Assembly (NCBI GenBank): GCA_910584945.1
Contig: CAJUDY010000014.1
Location: 10,920 to 74,919 of the forward strand
Length of the DNA: 64,000 nucleotides
DNA from: an uncultured Lachnospiraceae bacterium
Lineage (GTDB): Bacteria; Bacillota; Clostridia; Lachnospirales; Lachnospiraceae
Reading direction: 5' to 3'
In this document: piece by piece, positions 60,019-64,000 of the stretch
Position numbering within the stretch: position 1 is the stretch's first letter
How the letters are laid out: every line of letters starts with the position of its first letter
Program-made: the position numbers and the translations under genes
Notes under the pieces: generated by a model
What the model saw: only the letters and a program-made list of their open reading frames with translations
Databases searched by the model: none
Told to the model about the DNA's origin: nothing

Positions 60019-61788
60019 ATGAGTAAAGGCACGATTAAAAAAGTGGCAGGGCCTCTGGTCATCGCTACCGGTATGCGTGATGCCAACATGTTTGACGTGG
60101 TGCGTGTAAGTAAGCAGCGCCTGATCGGTGAGATCATCGAGATGCATGGAGACGAGGCGTCCATCCAGGTATATGAGGAGACCGCAGGACTTGGACCGGG
60201 CGAGCCGGTGGAATCCACCGAGATGCCGCTGTCCGTGGAGCTTGGACCCGGACTGATCACCAGCATCTATGATGGAATCCAGAGACCGCTGGACGACATT
60301 ATGAAAGTGTCCGGCGGCAATAACTTAAAGCGCGGTGTGGAGGTTCCCTCCTTAAAGCGTGATCTGAAATGGAACTTCGTCCCGACCGCAAAGGCGGGCG
60401 ACGCAGTAGAAGCCGGAGATATCATCGGTACCGTACAGGAGACCGCGGTCGTAGAGCAGCGGATTATGATTCCTTATGGTATCGAGGGTACGATCAAAGA
60501 GATCAAGTCCGGAGAATTCACGGTAGAAGATGTGGTTGCAGTGGTGACTACGGCGAGCGGCGACAAGGACGTGACTCTGATGCAGAAGTGGCCGGTTCGT
60601 AAAGGCCGTCCGTATAAGGAGAAGCTGCCGCCCAGCATGCCGCTGATCACCGGACAGCGTGTCGTTGACATGTTCTTCCCCATCGCCAAAGGCGGTGTGG
60701 CAGCCGTACCGGGACCCTTCGGAAGCGGCAAGACCGTCATCCAGCATCAGCTGGCAAAATGGGCGGAAGCGGACATCGTGGTTTACATCGGCTGCGGCGA
60801 GCGCGGAAACGAGATGACCGACGTTCTGAACGAGTTCCCGGAGCTGAAGGACCCGAAGACCGGCAAGTCTCTGATGGAACGTACCGTTCTGATTGCGAAC
60901 ACTTCCGATATGCCGGTGGCTGCCCGGGAGGCGTCCATTTATACCGGTATTACGATTGCAGAGTATTTCCGCGACATGGGTTACTCCGTGGCGCTGATGG
61001 CAGACTCCACTTCCCGCTGGGCAGAGGCGCTCCGCGAGATGTCCGGACGTCTGGAGGAGATGCCCGGTGAGGAGGGATATCCCGCATACTTAGGCTCCCG
61101 TCTGGCACAGTTCTACGAGCGCGCGGGACATGTGATCAATCTTGGAAAGGACGGGAGAGAAGGCGCATTGTCCGTCATCGGAGCCGTATCCCCGCCCGGC
61201 GGCGATACATCCGAGCCGGTGTCTCAGGCGACTCTTCGTATCGTCAAGGTGTTCTGGGGTCTTGATTCGGCGCTTGCTTATAAGAGACATTTCCCGGCCA
61301 TTAACTGGCTGACCAGCTACTCCCTGTATCTGGACAATATCTCCGGATGGTTTGACAAGAACGTATCTGAGGAATGGATGGCAGGACGTCAGCAGATGAT
61401 GTCCCTTCTGCAGGAAGAGGCAGAGCTGAACGAAATCGTGCAGATGGTCGGTATGGATGCGCTTTCCGCACCGGACCGTCTGAAAATGGAGGCGGCACGC
61501 TCCATCCGTGAGGACTTCCTGCATCAGAACTCCTTCCATGAGATTGATACGTATACCTCTCTTAAGAAGCAGCTTCTGATGATGAAACTGGTGCTGGCGT
61601 ACTATGACCAGACCATGGAGGCTCTGAAGAACGGAGCAGGAGTCAAAGGACTCATCGATCTTCCGATCCGTGAGCAGATCGGACGTTATAAATATGTGAC
61701 AGAAGAAAATCTGGATGCAGAGTATGACAAGATCATGAAGGAACTGGCATCTCAGATCAAAGACGCATGCGGAAAGGAGGACTTCTAA
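60019..61788 (+). CDS. ntpA: V-type ATPase catalytic subunit A
   Basis: 589 residues; ATG 60019 with GTGGGTGA upstream, preferred over an in-frame ATG at 59974 that lies inside the RNA element. Catalytic ATPase with GPFGSGKTVIQHQLAKW (P-loop), YIGCGERGNEMTDVLNEFPEL, SVALMADSTSRWAEALREMSGRLEEMPGEEGYPAYL (Walker B and Glu). Hexamer partner of subunit B. Confidence 0.97.
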   Translation: MSKGTIKKVAGPLVIATGMRDANMFDVVRVSKQRLIGEIIEMHGDEASIQVYEETAGLGPGEPVESTEMPLSVELGPGLITSIYDGIQRPLDDIMKVSGGNNLKRGVEVPSLKRDLKWNFVPTAKAGDAVEAGDIIGTVQETAVVEQRIMIPYGIEGTIKEIKSGEFTVEDVVAVVTTASGDKDVTLMQKWPVRKGRPYKEKLPPSMPLITGQRVVDMFFPIAKGGVAAVPGPFGSGKTVIQHQLAKWAEADIVVYIGCGERGNEMTDVLNEFPELKDPKTGKSLMERTVLIANTSDMPVAAREASIYTGITIAEYFRDMGYSVALMADSTSRWAEALREMSGRLEEMPGEEGYPAYLGSRLAQFYERAGHVINLGKDGREGALSVIGAVSPPGGDTSEPVSQATLRIVKVFWGLDSALAYKRHFPAINWLTSYSLYLDNISGWFDKNVSEEWMAGRQQMMSLLQEEAELNEIVQMVGMDALSAPDRLKMEAARSIREDFLHQNSFHEIDTYTSLKKQLLMMKLVLAYYDQTMEALKNGAGVKGLIDLPIREQIGRYKYVTEENLDAEYDKIMKELASQIKDACGKEDF

Positions 61789-63162
61789 ATGCCAAAAGAG
61801 TATAGAACCATACAGGAAGTAGCCGGACCGCTGATGCTGGTGCAGGGCGTGGAGGGCGTTACCTACGACGAGCTGGGTGAGATCGAGCTGGCAAACGGCG
61901 AGATCCGCCGGTGCAAGGTGCTGGAGGTAAACGGAAGCGACGCTATGGTACAGCTTTATGAGAGCTCCACCGGTATCAACCTCTCCAACAGTAAAGTACG
62001 TTTCCTGGGAAGAGGCGTGGAGCTGGGCGCATCCGAAGATATGCTGGGACGCGTCTTCGACGGTATGGGACGCCCCATCGACGGAGGCCCCGAGATTCTT
62101 CCGGACAAGAGAATGGATATTAACGGCCTGCCCATGAACCCGGCGGCCAGAAGCTACCCCAACGAGTTTATTCAGACCGGCGTGTCCGCCATCGACGGAC
62201 TGAACACCCTGGTCCGCGGCCAGAAGCTGCCGATCTTCTCCATGTCCGGTCTGCCCCATGCGCAGCTGGCGGCGCAGATCGCAAGACAGGCGAAGGTCCG
62301 CGGAAAAGACGAGCGTTTCGCTGTGGTATTCGCAGCCATGGGTATCACCTTCGAGGAGTCCAACTTCTTCGTGGAGAGCTTCAAGGAGACCGGCGCCATC
62401 GACCGTACCGTCCTCTTTGTCAACCTGGCAAACGACCCGGCTGTTGAGCGTATCGCAACCCCGCGTATGGCGCTGACCGCAGCCGAGTATCTGGCATTCG
62501 AAAAAGACATGCACGTGCTGGTCATCCTGACGGATATCACCAACTACGCGGACGCACTTCGTGAGATCTCCGCAGCGCGGAAAGAGGTTCCGGGTCGTCG
62601 CGGCTATCCGGGATACATGTACACCGACCTGGCTCAGTTATACGAGCGCGCAGGCCGCCAGAAAGGAAAGGAAGGCTCCATCACCATGCTTCCGATCCTG
62701 ACCATGCCCGAGGACGATAAGACCCACCCGATCCCTGACCTGACCGGTTATATCACCGAGGGACAGGTGATCTTAAGCCGTGAGCTCTACCGTAAGGGCG
62801 TCAATCCGCCCATCGACGTGCTGCCGTCTCTGTCTCGTCTGAAAGATAAGGGTATCGGCGAGGGCAAGACCAGAGGCGATCACTCCAACACGCTGAACCA
62901 GCTGTTCGCGGCTTACGCCCGCGGAAAGGACGCGAAAGAGCTGATGACGATCCTTGGCGAGGCGGCGCTCTCCGATATGGACCTGATCTACGCAAAGTTT
63001 GCGGATGAGTTCGAGAAAGAATACGTCTCCCAGGGATTCCAGGCGGACCGCGATATCGAAGAGACCCTGAACATCGGCTGGAAGCTTCTGTCCATCCTTC
63101 CGAGATCCGAGCTGAAACGTATCGATGATAAATATCTGGATCTGTATTACGGAAAGCAGTAA
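61789..63162 (+). CDS. ntpB: V-type ATPase regulatory subunit B
   Basis: 457 residues starting right after the subunit A stop. Non-catalytic nucleotide-binding subunit: no P-loop, with FSMSGLPHAQLAAQIARQAK at that place, then VLVILTDITNYADALREISAARKEVPGRRGYPGYMYTDLAQLYERAGR and GSITMLPILTMPEDDKTHPIPDLTGYITEGQ, all highly conserved. Confidence 0.97.
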   Translation: MPKEYRTIQEVAGPLMLVQGVEGVTYDELGEIELANGEIRRCKVLEVNGSDAMVQLYESSTGINLSNSKVRFLGRGVELGASEDMLGRVFDGMGRPIDGGPEILPDKRMDINGLPMNPAARSYPNEFIQTGVSAIDGLNTLVRGQKLPIFSMSGLPHAQLAAQIARQAKVRGKDERFAVVFAAMGITFEESNFFVESFKETGAIDRTVLFVNLANDPAVERIATPRMALTAAEYLAFEKDMHVLVILTDITNYADALREISAARKEVPGRRGYPGYMYTDLAQLYERAGRQKGKEGSITMLPILTMPEDDKTHPIPDLTGYITEGQVILSRELYRKGVNPPIDVLPSLSRLKDKGIGEGKTRGDHSNTLNQLFAAYARGKDAKELMTILGEAALSDMDLIYAKFADEFEKEYVSQGFQADRDIEETLNIGWKLLSILPRSELKRIDDKYLDLYYGKQ

Positions 63163-63175
63163 GGGGGTGTGTTAG

Positions 63176-63850
63176 TTGGCAGCTACACAGGTGAACCCAA
63201 CCAGAATGGAGCTGACCCGCCAGAAGAAGAAGCTGGCGACGGCCAGGAAAGGGCATAAGCTTCTGAAGGATAAGCGCGATGAGCTCATGCGCCAGTTCCT
63301 GGACTTGGTCCGGGAGAATATGGCGCTCCGTCAGAAGGTGGAGGCAGGCATCCAGGCGGCAAACAAGAATTTTGTCGTGGCGAAGGCAGGGATGTCCGAG
63401 GAGACGCTGCACACCGCCCTGATGGCGCCGAAGCAGGAGGTCTATCTGGAGACGGATAAGAAGAATGTCATGAGCGTGGATATCCCGGTCTTCGAGTACA
63501 AGACCAGGACCGCCGACGAGAACGACATTTATTCTTACGGCTTCGCGTTCACTTCCAGCGATCTGGATGATGCAGTGAAGTCCTTAGCGGATGTTCTGCC
63601 GGAGATGCTTCGCCTTGCGGAAGCGGAGAAGGCATGCCAGCTCATGGCGGCGGAGATCGAGAAGACCCGTCGACGTGTCAATGCTCTGGAACATGTCATT
63701 ATCCCGCAGGCCCAGGCGAATATCAAGTATATCACCATGAAACTGGATGAGAACGAGCGTTCCACGCAGATTCGTCTGATGAAAGTAAAAGATATGATGC
63801 TGGAAGAGACGCATCATTACAAAGAGAAGCAGGCGGCAAGGGCGCAGTAG
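63176..63850 (+). CDS. ntpD: V-type ATPase subunit D
   Basis: 224 residues from TTG 63176, which follows AAGGGGGTG. Long antiparallel coiled coil of the central rotor: VNPTRMELTRQKKKLATARKGHKLLKDKRDELMRQFL at the N-terminus and RRRVNALEHVIIPQAQANIKYITMKLDENERSTQIRLMKVKD at the C-terminal side. Last gene of the operon. Confidence 0.95.
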   Translation: MAATQVNPTRMELTRQKKKLATARKGHKLLKDKRDELMRQFLDLVRENMALRQKVEAGIQAANKNFVVAKAGMSEETLHTALMAPKQEVYLETDKKNVMSVDIPVFEYKTRTADENDIYSYGFAFTSSDLDDAVKSLADVLPEMLRLAEAEKACQLMAAEIEKTRRRVNALEHVIIPQAQANIKYITMKLDENERSTQIRLMKVKDMMLEETHHYKEKQAARAQ

Positions 63851-63875
63851 TCGCCAGCCGGAGCTTTTCGGCAAT

Positions 63876-63931
63876 AAAATCCCCTCTTCTGCAGTACGTT
63901 CTGATGAAAGTGCTGTAGGAGAGGGGTTTTG
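63876..63931 (+). terminator. Terminator of the V-ATPase operon
   Basis: A long stem (63876-63897 with 63910-63930, few mismatches) ending in TTTT. Confidence 0.8.
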
Positions 63932-63971
63932 CTGAACGGGAAAGCTGAAATCTATCATTTTATGGTAAAAA

Positions 63972-64000
63972 GTGTCGCAAAAGATGATACTCTGCGACAC
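63972..64000. other. Perfect 8-bp inverted repeat at the window end
   Basis: GTGTCGCA and TGCGACAC around 13 bases. The window ends here, so its context is unknown; it could be a hairpin or a transposon end. Confidence 0.35.

Overview
The window looks like chromosome from a spore-forming, low-G+C Gram-positive anaerobe of the Clostridia, most likely Lachnospiraceae. The evidence is sporulation genes (yabP, yabQ, spoIIE, a CotS-family gene), a V-type ATPase operon in place of F-type, the small ProS type, a FtsH/TilS/Hpt cluster next to divIC, and AGGAGG ribosome sites with many TTG/GTG starts. No insertion sequence or prophage was recognised.

Layout. 1-13 kb: 5' part of murG (reverse), a dispersed palindromic element, an anti-sigma-like membrane protein, a secreted protein, TSCPD protein, mtnN, pgi, a pseudouridine synthase, an AI-2E family permease, proS-cca, an A+T-richer three-gene cassette around a RelA/SpoT synthetase, and an alkyltransferase-like gene. 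13.1-33.8 kb: a complete type III-D CRISPR-Cas locus of the fused-subunit (III-Dv-like) kind. 33.8-54.8 kb: housekeeping and sporulation (cotS-like, phosphoglucomutase, mazG, hup, rqcP, yabPQ, divIC, spoIIE, tilS, hpt, ftsH, GH13, azlCD, FGGY kinase, dehydrogenase, two tRNA-Gly, metA, Sua5-type synthase, upp, dCMP deaminase). 54.9-63.9 kb: V-ATPase operon G/H-I-K-E-C-F-[RNA element]-A-B-D.

The CRISPR locus. A promoter at about 13.15 kb reads a 121-residue Rossmann-like protein (candidate cOA-linked accessory), a 772-residue protein with an apparent RNase H/DUF3800-like head and a long helical TPR-like body (not recognised as a known effector), Csx1 (CARF-HEPN), an orphan mini-HEPN frame, a Cas10 without an HD domain and with AGDE where GGDD is expected, a Cas7-Cas5-helical (Cas11-like) fusion, a tandem Cas7, Csx19, and a TIGR03986 Cas7. 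Array 1 follows (10 intact repeats and one degenerate), then a second CARF-HEPN protein (TIGR02710), cas1, cas2 and a reverse-transcriptase/AEP primase-polymerase frame that is cut by one in-frame TAG and lacks the RT catalytic core. Array 2 (4 intact repeats and one degenerate) shares its leader and promoter with array 1 and runs into cas6. As read, the effector complex would bind RNA, make a cyclic-oligoadenylate-like signal, and switch on at least two HEPN RNases, possibly with the TPR protein as a third arm. Adaptation looks partly damaged.

Other notable structure: three copies of a roughly 130-bp palindromic element whose outer arms differ in sequence but stay complementary; three copies of a 27-nt hairpin; a structured RNA inside the Na+-type V-ATPase operon; a terminator hairpin that contains the yabP ribosome site; and an inverted repeat over the metA promoter. 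All family calls are by reading, without database searches.
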